From the NCBI RefSeq assembly GCF_000003195.3, contig NC_012870.2, forward strand, positions 9,044,501 to 9,108,500: 64,000 nucleotides of DNA. The letters are read 5' to 3'. Position numbers and translations under genes: made by a program. This document shows positions 52,767 to 64,000 of this stretch, piece by piece; position 1 is the first letter of the stretch; each line of letters begins with the position of its first letter. The notes under the pieces are model-generated. The model saw only the letters and a program-made list of their open reading frames with translations, had not been told where the DNA came from and ran no database searches. The stretch comes from Sorghum bicolor (lineage: Eukaryota > Streptophyta > Magnoliopsida > Poales > Poaceae).

Positions 52767-54187
52767 TCTCAATTGACCTGAGAGAGAATCGTCTATAACT
52801 CTAGTCTGCTTCAATCGATTCAAGCATTTGATGAATCCTATCTTCGACTGAGTCGAGTCACTGTTTTCATCTTTTAGCCTATTGGATTTAACGGGTAACC
52901 TAATTGTCATTAAGTAGCTCGGGTGCTCGGTACCCAGTGCTGCGGAAGGTGATTGGTGGTGTGTTTAGGGACCAGTTCTAAAGTGTGATTGCTAAATTGC
53001 TGTGCTCATTCTAGCCTTGATTAGGTTGGTTTTAGCTTGTAGCTGCTGCTGCTGTCTTTCGGCTATCCATGTGTAATTACTCTAGCCTCATCTAGTGTTT
53101 GGAATTTTTTTTGCCGGATTAATCTCTCGTTTGATTTTGTCATTTTTTTAATAGTTTGTTTGATTTGTCCTAGTTGCTTGCCAATGTGATTTTAGTGGGG
53201 TCATATGCTTTGGGAAAGTTTGGTGGTCTACTGTTAACTACTGGTGCTACGGTGGCAGCTGATTGATGGCGGCATTGTCATTGTCATCAGTCCGCGAAAG
53301 CTACCTGCTCTCATGAGTCATGAAGCTGTGAGTCGTGACCTGACCTGGTGCCACGGATCTTGTTTTCGGCCCGGCTGTTTTTGAAATCGGAGTGATTGGT
53401 TGCAGGCCGGGCCTGATATCTCGATGTGCCTGTCGCCGAGCTCTGTTTGGCCTATGCTCATTCATAGTAGCTGACATGGTACTCGCTGATAATTGAAGGC
53501 GGGTGGGGCTGGGGCTGCGATGCCCAGCCCCCAGGATTCCGAAACCACGAAATACCAGCGGCGCACGCCCTGAATTCTTGCTCCAAGATAGCGCGCGTGC
53601 CGTCGAAATTGCTGAGCGAACGGGCGAGAAAAAGGGCGCGCCCCAGATAAGATCGCCCGCAGATGCATGTGGTTATTAGTAGAGCAAGAAGCTCAACAAA
53701 ACTGGCCGATTTTTTTTCTCACAGAGCGTATGCGCTGTGCACGGCAGCACGAGACGGAACGGAGCTCATCCGTTGTTCCGTGGTAGGTCAGCTGCATTCT
53801 TGTCCCGTCCGGCCCGGCGCCTCGGCTACTGCCTACTGCTACTGCTAGGCGGAGCATGGGGGCAAGGCGAGGGCGAGCCCGCCAAATCTGAAAAATCCCG
53901 TGCTCCCATGGCCCGGTCCCATTCCCCATCCCGTCCGTCACATGCGGATGACAAGCCTCTTACCTGTGGGGCCTCTCCCGTATCGGCCAGTCGCCACCAC
54001 CGTACCACAGGTCCACAGCAGTACAGCACGCACGCAGTAGGCAGCACCCCGTACCGGACCGGCTCACGGGAGGAGTTGGGGACCGGCCGGCCGTGCGGAG
54101 CAGCCAGCAGCGGAACGGGAGGCCGGAGCGCTCGTCTCCGGTCCAGGGAGCACCGGTATTTTGTTCGCTGGGGGACCGCGTCTCGTA
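52767..54187. other. 3' UTR of the receptor-like kinase and intergenic DNA
   Basis: The first few hundred bases should be the 3' UTR. A GC-rich part at 53450-54180 contains open frames on both strands without any recognisable protein. Confidence 0.45.
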
Positions 54188-54426
54188 GGCCTTGTTTAGT
54201 TGTGAAAAAATTTTAGATATTGATACTGTAGTATTTTTGTTTTTTTACAAATATTATTTAATTATAGACTAACTAGATTTAAAAGATTTATCTCGTGATT
54301 TACAGGCAAACTGTGTAATTAATTTTTATTTTTGTCTATATCTAATGCTTTATGTATGTGCTCCAAGATTTGATATGACGGAAAATTTTGAAAAGTTTTT
54401 GGTTTTCGGATGAACTAAACAAGGCC
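54188..54426 (-). mobile_element. Tourist-like MITE (main family)
   Basis: Ends GGCCTTGTTTAGTTGTG and GATGAACTAAACAAGGCC, with GTA on both sides. Its body is more AT-shifted than that of the others. Confidence 0.92.
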
Positions 54427-54959
54427 GTAGACTTGGTACGTAAGCGCTTCGTCGTCACGGATCACGGGCACTTACCTCCTCTCTCTCCTACAGATATGCT
54501 CCTCTAGCTCTACCGCGCCGCCGTCGAAATCTCGTGTGGTTTGAGAAGACGTGCGTGGCTTGCCAATGCCGCTACCATGGAACAAATCTGAGGGGTTGTG
54601 CCTATCCCAAGAATATTGTTTTAACAAATATTGTTTAATATTATTAAACCGTATGCTAACTGGTTTTAACGGCAGATCTTTTTTTTTACTCCCAACAGTA
54701 TGCACCAGATCTTTTTTTTACTTCCAACAGTACGCTAGCTGGTTTTAACGGCAGAGCGTTGCCAGATCAAACCGCGTCATGCATCATGCATGCAGCGTTG
54801 AGCATATCCAAACTTTGAGCAGGTAATAGTTGGTGTCGCAGGGCTCTGGTGGAGCGTGACGTCTCTGCTTCGTTAGTTATTGGGACGGCTTTGCTAAACA
54901 TTGAAACACGTATAGGTCGGTAGGTGGGTGAGAGGTTGACCAAACGCATCAGGTTTTCA
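54427..54959. other. Intergenic, no gene seen
   Basis: Contains a short duplicated phrase around 54664-54755 (agatctttttttt...ccaacagta, gctggttttaacggcaga occurring twice). No gene recognised. Confidence 0.45.
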
Positions 54960-57400
54960 GATTAAGAACCGTGATTTTGACAAACTTTTCATGCCTCTAT
55001 TGACTAGTACCGCACCAGGTATGATCCAACCATGTTAAGTGGGAACAGTAAGCAGCACGCACGGCGAGAACTTAATTAAACAGGCGAACTTCCGCCAGAT
55101 GAGACAATCCTTCTTTGGTCTAATTACCTTACCACCTTTGGTTTTGGACCCTTGACTTCATAACAAGATGATCTCTTCCTCCCTCCTACACGTAAACTGA
55201 ACCATCCAAAATTCTTACACAGGTAAGCTAAGCAAGCTGCAAGCAGATTATAGTTCTCTGTATATATTTTATTTACTCTAGCTTTGAACACTAGTCCACT
55301 CAATTATCTTTGGAAAAAAAAACATGTCCCAAGCAAATACTACAAGGAGTCAAGGAAAGCACATCAACATCTTCTAGAATTATTCCTTACAATATAATTC
55401 AAGGAAACTACATCAATGTGCAAACAAAAGCAAAGAGTCTTTGAGCATTTGGTTTTTGCCGCACACCGGTAGCTAGGCAGTCATCTCCGGGTCAGAGTTA
55501 CGTTAGAAACTTCTAATCCCCCAAATTGACCAGAAGGATTATCCAGAGAAAAAAACACATGTATATATGTCATCACGAAAATAAAGCATCTGGTAATCAT
55601 CGTTCAAACGAAAAAGAAAAGAAGAAAAGCATCTGATACAAACTGAAGTGACATGTATATATGTTCCATTGTCGCGTCCTGTGTCCTCCTCCTTCCACAG
55701 TCCGGGCACCGGGCACCGAGCTGCGAGGATGTTGTTGGCCAAAGGCAACGCTCGCAGGTTTAAGCTGAGAGCGACAGAGGCCACCCTTTTCCAGCATGCC
55801 ACATCGCCTGTGTCAAAGTCTCCAAGACCCTCTAGAATAATTTTTTAAAAAAAACTATGGACATGCATGCAACTCTCGCATAGATAGTCGCATCGAATAG
55901 TAGGTGATGATGACTTTTGTTTGGGATGGATAGTCTTTGCAAATGCTACGTGTATTGCTTATATAATGCCTTCTGAAAGAGACGTGTACTGGAGAGGTTA
56001 TGCTAGTTTAAACTTGTTGGGGATTGTACTTAGTCATTTTCAGTGCCTACATGCATGACCTACATACTTACAAGTCATTTTCAGTGCCTACATGCATGAC
56101 CTACATACTTACATCCGACACCTGTCAGCGACAGTTCTTTTTCGGTCAATGGTCGCTCTCCTACTTATCCGATCGATTGCCGTCTGTTTTATGGCTTTTT
56201 AAAAAAAAAGAGGTTTAAGATGAAGGGCTATGATTTTGACATTGCTTTTATGCCTCCATTGACTATTATGCCAAGAATGTTCTGGTAGCATTGTTAAGTG
56301 AGGGAAAGAATATGTTAATACTCGCTAAAACATGTGAACTTGATTAGATCCTTCTTTCTTCTAATCTAACCTGCTACCTAACCATGCACACGTTTGGTTG
56401 GATCCTGCTTGACTTCACAGCAGTTCTCCTCCTGAACAACCCAAGATTATTCTCTCTGGTAGTACTATTATCAAGTGGGGGAAAGAATATTTAGTCAAGG
56501 GGTGAACAATCCCCTAACCATTTTACTCCAGTTTATTTTGTAAGTGTGAAGATTATACAGCAAACAGTTCATAGATATGCTTTCAAGCAACAGTCACAAT
56601 TCTGTGCGTCTGTTTGCTATTTAAGTTTGGGACCCATTTGAGAGCTTGCCGGCCGCCCACATGCCTCAAAGTTTTCCGGGACAGCCCTGCACCGCCTGTA
56701 AACCTCAGTCCAGGCACACAACCACACCAATCATCTCCGGCTCACAGAACCCTGAAATTGACCACAAGGAATAGGAGAAAACACAGCCATGTGGCAGCCA
56801 TGTCATCAAGAGAAAGTGAGAAAACATCACCTGATAACGCGACATGCAATGCGCGTGTCGTAGTCCTGTCTTTCACAACAAGCCGGCCACCGGGCTGTGA
56901 GGATGTACCTTAGCTTGTTGGCCAAAGGCGACGCTCGTAGTCTACGCTGAGAGTGACAAAGGTCACAATTTCCTTTTTTTTCTTTTTTTTTCTTTTGAAA
57001 AAGGGGGTAACACCTCACTTTCCCAGCATGCATGGCTCATCAAGGGCTCGTGTCAAAGTCTCAGACTCTAGAAAAAATGAATCGTTATGCAGCTATCACT
57101 TGGAAATTTGGAGTGGCGGTAGACGACCAGTAATTTGTCCCATGAAAGGCGATGGTGGTTTTTCCTTTTTTTCAACAGAACAGGTGACGATGACTTTTGG
57201 AGTTTTGGGATGGTGCTGCAAAGGTGAAGGCTACTAGATGCTAGATGACTTGGGACTTGGAGGCTTTTGCTAGTTTTACTTTGTACTTTGAACTAGTACT
57301 TGGGATTTGTACTGATTACTACTGTACTCATTCTCAGTGGTTACATCTGGGTCCTGCCATCTTTTCCGTCAAATGGTGCCTCTCCAACTTGACTGACCAC
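54960..57400. repeat. Diverged tandem segmental duplication (two units of ~1.2 kb)
   Basis: Unit 1 (about 54960-56190) and unit 2 (about 56225-57400) share blocks in the same order: gattttgaca/catgcctc-attgacta, a segment with gacttcacagc or gacttcataac, catctccgg-tcacag-type sequence with aaattgacca, the stretch ttgttggccaaaggc-acgctcg followed by agcatgc and gtgtcaaagtct, and a T-rich end with gctagttt and ttctcagtg or tttcagtg. Divergence is substantial. No intact ORF is present; either the duplicated piece was non-coding or it has decayed. Confidence 0.65.
56033..56113. repeat. 41-bp tandem duplication
   Basis: gtcattttcagtgcctacat followed by gcatgacctacatacttaca is present twice in direct succession with almost no differences. 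Confidence 0.9.
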
Positions 57401-57699
57401 TACTGGATTTGGAGAATGAACAGCAGCTGAATTATATCGCCCCGTTCTTTTAAATTTATCAACACTACTTTTTCGTTATAAAATAATATTTTTTCTCACA
57501 ATAAATCAGCATCAACAATAATCTTTTTTTCAGTCAGCCAAATAAGGCTAGTAATGCAATGCAAGCTTCCATTGCCAATCGTTGTGTGCGACAGACAAGT
57601 GTTCATAGTGATAGGAGTTGGCCGGCTGCGGCGGCGAGCGAAGAGCTGAGCAGACGACGGAACAGTCGACCACGGCGGTGATTCCATTTCCGCAGGATA

Positions 57700-57937
57700 G
57701 GCCTTGTTTAGTTCCAAGAAAATTTCTCAAAATTTTTTAATTCTCCGTCACATCAAATCTTTAGACGCATATATGGAGTATTAAATATAGACGAAAATAA
57801 AAACTAATTACACAGTTTGGTCGGAATTGACGAGACGAATCTTTTGAGCCTAGTTAGTCCATGATTGGACAATATTTGTCAAATACAAACGAAAGTGCTA
57901 CAATGTCAATTTTCCAACAAATTTTGGAACTAAACGA
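57700..57937 (+). mobile_element. Tourist-like MITE, right end eroded
   Basis: Starts GGCCTTGTTTAGTTCCAAG and carries the ttggtcggaattgacgagac subfamily interior. The right end stops at ggaactaaacgaattt without the usual CAAGGCC. Confidence 0.85.
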
Positions 57938-58755
57938 ATTTAGGATGCGCCGTCAGCTTCGCAATGTTGGAGCGCGAGATGCCGAGATGATGGGGGGAAG
58001 CACCAGTGCGGGGGGGCGTGAGCATCTCGCTTTCTTCTGCTCGTGCTGGGGGGCTTTTGGCGCGAACGGCAACATGTTCCCATGCCTTTCGGGGCGCGCC
58101 TTTTTCGACCGGCCGTCCTTTCCTCCTCTCCGTCCATGTCCTTCATGAGAGGGACTTTAGCGGCGAAATGTCAGCAGCCTCTAGATCGACGTGGACAGCT
58201 TTTCAGAGTTACCGCTAAGTTCATGGAATCATACGACCTACATACATAGAGTTGATCGAAATTGATTTAAGATCTTTCTGCAAACAGCTGGTCGGAATGA
58301 ATACATACACGCGGCTCAACCCGATTTCTCAAGGTGATGATCACTGGCTAGCATGTGTGTTTCTGATGTTTTATCAGCCTTTCGCAACTTCTTCAGAATC
58401 GATGTCATTCGTTACACATGGTCGAAAGAGCAACAATAACGACGGCTGTGATTGTGATACCACACGGTGTTTCCTCAAGAAAATACCAGGTCTAGAGCCC
58501 TTGACAGATTACCCAGCAGAACAGACTACAAAGTGCAACAAACAGGCAGATGAAGATATGTGAAACAGCAGACACTGAACCCGTTGTTTTTCACAGAATC
58601 TGAATCGGTTACATGGTGTGCAGGCAATTTAACAGTCATCGACACTTTATTGTGATGGTGGCATGATCAAGGTGAATTACAGGATTTCCTGAGAGGCTCT
58701 CTCACCTTGGCATCTCGCTACTCAATTCAATGCTGTACATTGCAATGCACATAGA
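57938..58755. other. Intergenic and 3' UTR of the E2 variant
   Basis: The last few hundred bases probably belong to the 3' UTR of the minus-strand E2-variant gene. A 103-codon plus-strand frame at 58252-58563 has no recognisable similarity. Confidence 0.4.
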
Positions 58756-61700
58756 TTACATGATGACACATCTAACAGACAGCCCTTTCTGCTCTACTCT
58801 TTGATCCTCATTACCTGCACAGAAGAAACTAAGATTAACAACTGACAGGGCGGTTTAAAGGGAGCACTTTTGCAAAGATGGAAGGGGCATAAGCTAATAT
58901 GACCAATTGACCTAATAACTAACTAATAGTACTAATTACAGTGCATAATGAAGAAGATTGCTGATGACCATACTCATTTGGTTCCTGTATCTAGCCATGC
59001 TGCCAGCTTCTGACAATAAAAAAATTCAGCTAGGGGTGCTTGCTAGTCGTTTTCCAAGAAGCAAGTTAATGTTTTTGGTTTGACAATCAAGGATTTCGGA
59101 TATTCAAGACAGATTTATTTCAAGTAGCTACAGTTTAATAGCATTGTCGGCATATAAGCTACTGGAGGAATGGAAAGAAAAATACCTTCATGAGGTTGGT
59201 ACAGCCTGCGATTCTGAGGAGTTGACATTTCCCTTTTTAAGCTAACCAGGATGTCCTCCATTGTATGTTCCCTTTCCCAGTTTCCAAGCATAGGAAATAG
59301 ACTTGGATCAACCTAGAAAAGGTGCTAGTTAAGTACTAATAGGCCTAATATCATTCATAAATTGCCTTGGCAGGTTGCACGTTATAAGAAACAAAAAATG
59401 CACGTGTACCAATCCAGTTTCTTGGTTCACACATGTCATATTGATCCGAGTCTGGAATCGAACAGTCGGTGGTTTATCTGGATAATCCGTATCACAAAAT
59501 AGCTTTAATTGATAGATTCGTCCCTCGTGAACAGTCTGCAAAAAATGCACCTCTTAGATTTGAGAATAATAAAGCAAATGTAATATGTATCGAATTATGG
59601 GTATTTCTGCAGCATACGTTGGGAGGACCAATGATAGTTCCTGTCCAGGACCGCATATATATGTCATCAGCATCATCCATCCCATAGCTCACAGTACCAT
59701 CACCAATGCCCTTCTCACCACGTTCTAGTTCTTCTAGCAGCCTAAAGTTTCTGGGAACTGAAGAAAACATCATAAAACAAAGAATGATCTAAATTGTTAG
59801 CAAGCAACATGCATAGCAGGTATTCAGAGTTCAAATTCATTGTTCTTGTGAACTAAGTTAAAAGAGCAAAAAAGTTTCATGATTTACTGGACTTTAGTTC
59901 GGTTACCCATGACAATTGGAATCTAAAAAACAAAACATCCTGTAGGGGAACACAGAATCACAGATATCAGTGTGTTATATTGAACTTGCTTTATGTGCAC
60001 AATAGTAAATTCCAATATTTTTGAGAAACGGTGCCATATATATACATGGAAAACAATGAACTGATTAATGCAAGAAGTCTGAGGCTACGTTACATGGATA
60101 CGTCGCTCAGGCCACGTATCGCGTATCAGATACGTATCCGACACGGATACGCGTCCGATACGCCACCGATACGTATCCTCAGAGTATCCATTTTTTTTAT
60201 TTTCGTAAATATTGGATACATGACCTGGATACGTATCTGCCTTGCCGATACGCCCAGCCCTGCCTTATCCTCTGACCCCGACGCCCGCTGTCGCAAGCCC
60301 GTGCCTCGTGCCGCATCCCCGTTCCCCGCTCAGTGACGCCGCATTGCCGCTCGCTAGCCGCCGGCAACCAGCGACGAGCCTCCGCCTGGACACACATCGC
60401 ATCCAGCCGCCGGCCTAGACGTGTCATTGCGCACGAGTGCTGCCGAGGCGCCGACGCTGCCCACACCCTGCAATCCCACATGGACGCCTCACGTCCGGGC
60501 GCACGGCGGCATGAGCACCACCGCCCCATGCGCCAGGGCCTGCCTGCACTCGCAAGCACCGACAACGCCTCCCGCCTGGCTGCCCACCTGCCCGGGAGGC
60601 CGTGACGACCTCCTGCAATTCCCCCTGGTGATTCAGCAGCAACCTCTGGTGATTCCCCTTTTGATTTCTTTCTTCCCCTCCTGATCTAGTCACTAGTTCA
60701 TCCTCAATGGTGACCTCCACTTTGTTTCTTGCTTTTTTTGTCTTCCCGTGTGGAAACTGGAAGGGTGAGAAGGAGAACGACTGGGGAACGAGCGGTGCAG
60801 GGGTGACTCTGCATTTTTTTTAAGGTGTCGGTGGGGATAAGTGGTGGACATCAGAGAAGAGAGCTATGTTTGTTATTATACTACTATAGTAAGTAGCTAT
60901 TAGAAATTGTGAAATAATTGTAGTAGTCACTGATCAGCTGCCAGTAATTTTAAAGTATTATTATTTTGTAAAAAATAATAAAATGTATCCACGTATCGGG
61001 ATTTACTGAAAAATGACGTATCCGTGTATCCGTATCTGTTCGACAGTTGCAACTTTAAAAAACCATAAGAACATGATCTGGACTTCTGGAGGCATCAAAA
61101 GTAGGAAATTGGTGACCCTCAAGGGTATTCCATTTTGTGGCAGTGTGCAAGGCATCCTTTTGTAGGAACCAAGTGCCCCCAAATCAGTAGCATAAATACC
61201 ATCCTCTATATTTAGGGCAATATAGGAGGCTTGGTCATATTATAAACAGGTGACCTATAGCCTTACCTTTTTCAGGAAAGTAAATTTTGCCACTACTCTA
61301 AAATGAAGATGAAGGACCAACCATGTAATTCCCACTCAACTTATGAGTGCACTCGAACAATCCCAGCCTTCAAACAACTATTTTGATACTTAAAGCTTAA
61401 TGTGACTTTGAGCAAAGAAGAAGCTTAAACTTAGCAAATAAGCCACATACAGGTCCACTAAACGTGTCCCAACACTAATTGTGTAGTCAGTGAAATCAAC
61501 ATGTTGACATCTTTGAGTATGTGCTACCAGTACCACCAGTCCGCTATAGCAGGCTGACATGTTATTATGTGATGATCTCACAGAATATGTTGTTGGGCCA
61601 TGGAAAAGTACTGGTGGAAGTGAACATGAATAAATGGTATGAAAATAAGTTTGATTGAAATCTGCGCTTGATGATGATCAGTTAGTCATTATAGTTGTGA

Positions 61701-63659
61701 AATTGTGATATTGGGTTTAAAAGAAGACTATTGACTAGGGCCAATGAACACCCCACCCGCTCGCAAGCAAAGCACGTCTGCATCTGCACAGTATTACCAA
61801 GTAATCCAATTAATCGCGATTAGTCGTCCAAGTCGTTATCCTGGACTCGACTAGGGGCTACGTCTTAATTAGGCCGATTAGTCAAACGACTAGGGGGTGG
61901 ATGACCAGAAACAGAAATGGAATTGCTGGGCAGCTGAGGACATGAGCTGCATCTGGAATGGCTTAGGCCACTTGGGGTCATGTTTTTCAGCCCGATCTGC
62001 AACCCTATATGCAGCAACCACCCTAGAGTTATCTTCGTGCTTGATTTGTACTCTAGAACATATAGTATATTAGTATACTTGGTATATTAGTATATATAGG
62101 ATGAATAGGACCGACCAGGGCCGCCCTGGTCGACGACTAATCGCGACTAGTCACCTGTTCAGTCCTATGGTGACTATAAAAAACTTGATAACATTGGTGC
62201 ACACACAATTTTGAATTACATTGACCATTTGTACTGAAGACACCAAATCAATAACTCTAACCCAAAGTACATTCATGTTATCTCACTATTCTTGTCCTAA
62301 TAGAAAGCTGCTATTTAGCTCATAGCTAGTGAATGTCTATTTATCCACTTTAGGCAAACACACGTAAATCTTTCAGCAAGATCTCTGAGGCTCTTCTATG
62401 TAAGCAAGGCCACACATTAACTCAGCGCATGCTAGTTTCAGGAAATTCAGTTGAACAAGGTGAGTTGTGGATTTGTGCTATATGCATCAAGGAATGGCTA
62501 ACAAAATCTAAAATGAAATGAAGGGAAATGATAAGATGGCCATGGGTAGGCTTAGGACAAACAAGTAGGTAAAGACTAATATTAGAATCAGCATCACTGC
62601 CAAGAAGAGCAAGCATGGGCCCCATTTAAATGTTAGAACTGTTAGGAATACTTTCAGCTTCATTCCTTTACAATTTGGAAAATTATCTTTTGGTTATTTG
62701 AGGCATTGTAGTCAGAAATAGCTAATCTTGACTCAATTCTGAATACCATTACTGTAGCTACACATAAGAATCTATAATCACTAGATTACTATATACGTGG
62801 AAATTTGATTCCAGTTACCAGATTGCACTTGTGGATTATTGGGCATTCCTGCTGAATAAGGATAACAAGCACCACATGCACATGCTAGTTCACTACCACA
62901 CTAGTTGCTAGTACCCGAATCAATATATGACTCAACCATCCGGAAACGTACAGCTCTCAGATTACAAAACTATTTCAAGAGCAATGATTCCCAACAAGAG
63001 ATGAGTGTGACTGTGCAACAAAATCAGGTGGTCCAGCCAAATCCCTAACCAATCGATCCATATAGAATTGCGCCAATAATCGAGTAACTAAACTGTTCTT
63101 TGCTTATCCATGAAGGAACAACCTTCCAAGTATAGACCAAATCCTACATAATAACTATCATTTAGAAGGAAAGGTCAGCTGGGCCTCACCAACAACTACA
63201 TGGAGATCCTAATTTACCCCGGTATTCCACCTCGGAACTACAAGTCTGCAATCCCATCCGAAGGCAATCCTAGTTCCCGATAGACCTATCTTTAGCTTAA
63301 GAGGTTGTTGACTACATGGCGATACAAACGGTAATTCTGCACCGAAGTCGCGCACGGCAATCTCGATGTGGAGTCAATTCCAATCAGAAGCAATGCCGGA
63401 TCGGGTTCCCCAAGCAGCCCCAGGTGACCCTGAGCCCACTCCCACCAAGCTCCCTCCTCTCTTGCTCGACGGGCGGCCATATCCGATCGGGAATCCAAAC
63501 AGCCACGCTTTGTTGGCCACAGAGATCCCGACTCTCAACTCGAATTCGCAGGCCGACGAACACATAAACACACCATATGCAACTAGGCACCTCGGGAGAA
63601 ACGACGGACAGAGACAGCTACTCACCGACAACCGGACCCGAGGATCCCTCGGACCCCAT
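58756..63659 (-). CDS. UEV1: Ubiquitin-conjugating E2 variant, UEV1/MMS2 type
   Basis: A catalytically inactive E2-like protein that pairs with UBC13 to build Lys63-linked ubiquitin chains, known in error-free DNA damage tolerance and signalling. Five exons (63626-63659, 59618-59757, 59410-59535, 59186-59312, 58756-58814) give 161 residues. The start [11 protein letters not shown] at 63659 lies in a very short first exon. The family blocks are [59 protein letters not shown] and [20 protein letters not shown], and no HPN/active-Cys segment is present. The C-terminus is longer than in yeast Mms2 and ends SVRCVIM, a CaaX-like box at 158-161. Intron 1 is about 3.9 kb and holds transposon remnants. 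Confidence 0.94.
60077..61065. mobile_element. Probable hAT-type element with GTATCC/GATACG terminal repeats
   Basis: Both ends are packed with short inverted motifs (ggatacgtcgctcaggccac, agatacgtatccgacacgga; on the right atccacgtatcgg, acgtatccgtgtatccgtat). The centre is GC-rich at first, then AT-rich, without a recognisable ORF. It is inserted in intron 1 of the E2-variant gene. Exact ends and target duplication are not resolved. Confidence 0.5.
61795..62165. mobile_element. Probable hAT-like element with ATTAGTCG/CGACTAAT ends
   Basis: The left end aatcgcgattagtcgtccaa and the right end gtcgacgactaatcgcgact are inverted copies, with further internal gactagg and cgattagtc motifs. It is non-coding and lies in intron 1 of the E2-variant gene. 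Confidence 0.5.
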
Positions 63660-64000
63660 GGCGAACCCGTCCGCTTCCTCCAGCTTCGACGCTGCCCCCT
63701 GCGACCTCTTGAGACGGGGAGAGAGAGGAGGATGCGTGCTGGAAGCGGCCGTGCTAAACCGAGCAGGGAGGAGAAGGAATATAGCAAGCCCCGCCCCCGC
63801 GTGAGGTCGTCTTCGGTGGGACGCCAAGGTCCGTCCGAGTGGCGACTGAGGAGTAGAGAAGACAGCAAGAAAGGAACTGCTCTGCAGGGAAGATACAGCA
63901 GAGAGAATAAATGGAGTTGTTTAGCTTTAGCTCCCACTTATTGAAAAAAAAGGAAATAATTAAAAACTAAAATAAATACTTCTACCCTAAAATAATCGAC
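63660..64000. promoter_or_regulatory. 5' UTR and promoter-proximal region of the E2 variant
   Basis: A GC-rich first 150 bp gives way to A/T-rich sequence towards the window edge. No clear core-promoter motif was identified. Confidence 0.4.

Noticed and set aside
63366..63944. 192-codon plus and 187-codon minus frames around the UEV1 promoter
   Set aside because: Both overlap the UEV1 first exon and its 5' region and have no recognisable protein similarity.

Overview
This is nuclear DNA from a grass. Its style fits sorghum or a close Andropogoneae relative: intron-rich genes with GC-rich first exons, AT-rich intergenic DNA, and a very high density of Tourist and Stowaway miniature transposons (MITEs). 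The species is my inference from overall style and was not checked by a database search.

Seven protein-coding genes are supported, all recognised by translation and splice-site reading. From left to right they are: the 5' part of a dynamin-related GTPase of the DRP1/phragmoplastin type (minus, running off the left edge); biosynthetic threonine deaminase (minus, 9 exons, 605 aa); a mitochondrial-type PPR protein resembling Arabidopsis At4g01570 (minus, one exon); cytosolic glutamine synthetase GS1 (plus, 12 exons, 367 aa); cytosolic phosphoglucomutase (minus, 18 exons, 583 aa); an LRR receptor-like pseudokinase of the RLK1/RLK902 class (plus, 2 exons, 696 aa); and a UEV1/MMS2-like ubiquitin E2 variant (minus, 5 exons, 161 aa, ending in the CaaX-like tail CVIM). 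They look like unrelated housekeeping or regulatory loci and do not form a functional cluster. GS1 and PGM are convergent, with stop codons about 1.06 kb apart.

The long intergenic stretches (about 9-16 kb, 19.2-28.3 kb, 38-49 kb and 52.8-58.7 kb) are mostly transposon debris. There are about 20 copies or fragments of one roughly 240-bp Tourist/PIF-Harbinger MITE family (ends GGCCTTGTTTAGTT / AACTAAACAAGGCC, 3-bp target duplications). There are also two copies of a related 340-bp family, several Stowaways, other TIR MITEs, a large fold-back element, probable hAT remnants, a CACTA-like terminus, a 3' LINE fragment with a zf-RVT-like ORF, a tiny LINE-type insertion, and a short non-autonomous Helitron with its terminal hairpin. 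Two older segmental duplications are visible, at 26.4-27.7 kb and 55.0-57.4 kb.

No CRISPR array, rRNA or convincing tRNA was seen, and I found no dedicated novel multi-gene system. The most unusual items are the nested and inverted MITE stacks that could fold into long hairpins, a MITE lying 8 nt from a PGM splice donor, the CVIM tail of the E2 variant, the degenerate catalytic motifs of the receptor kinase, and the Helitron.
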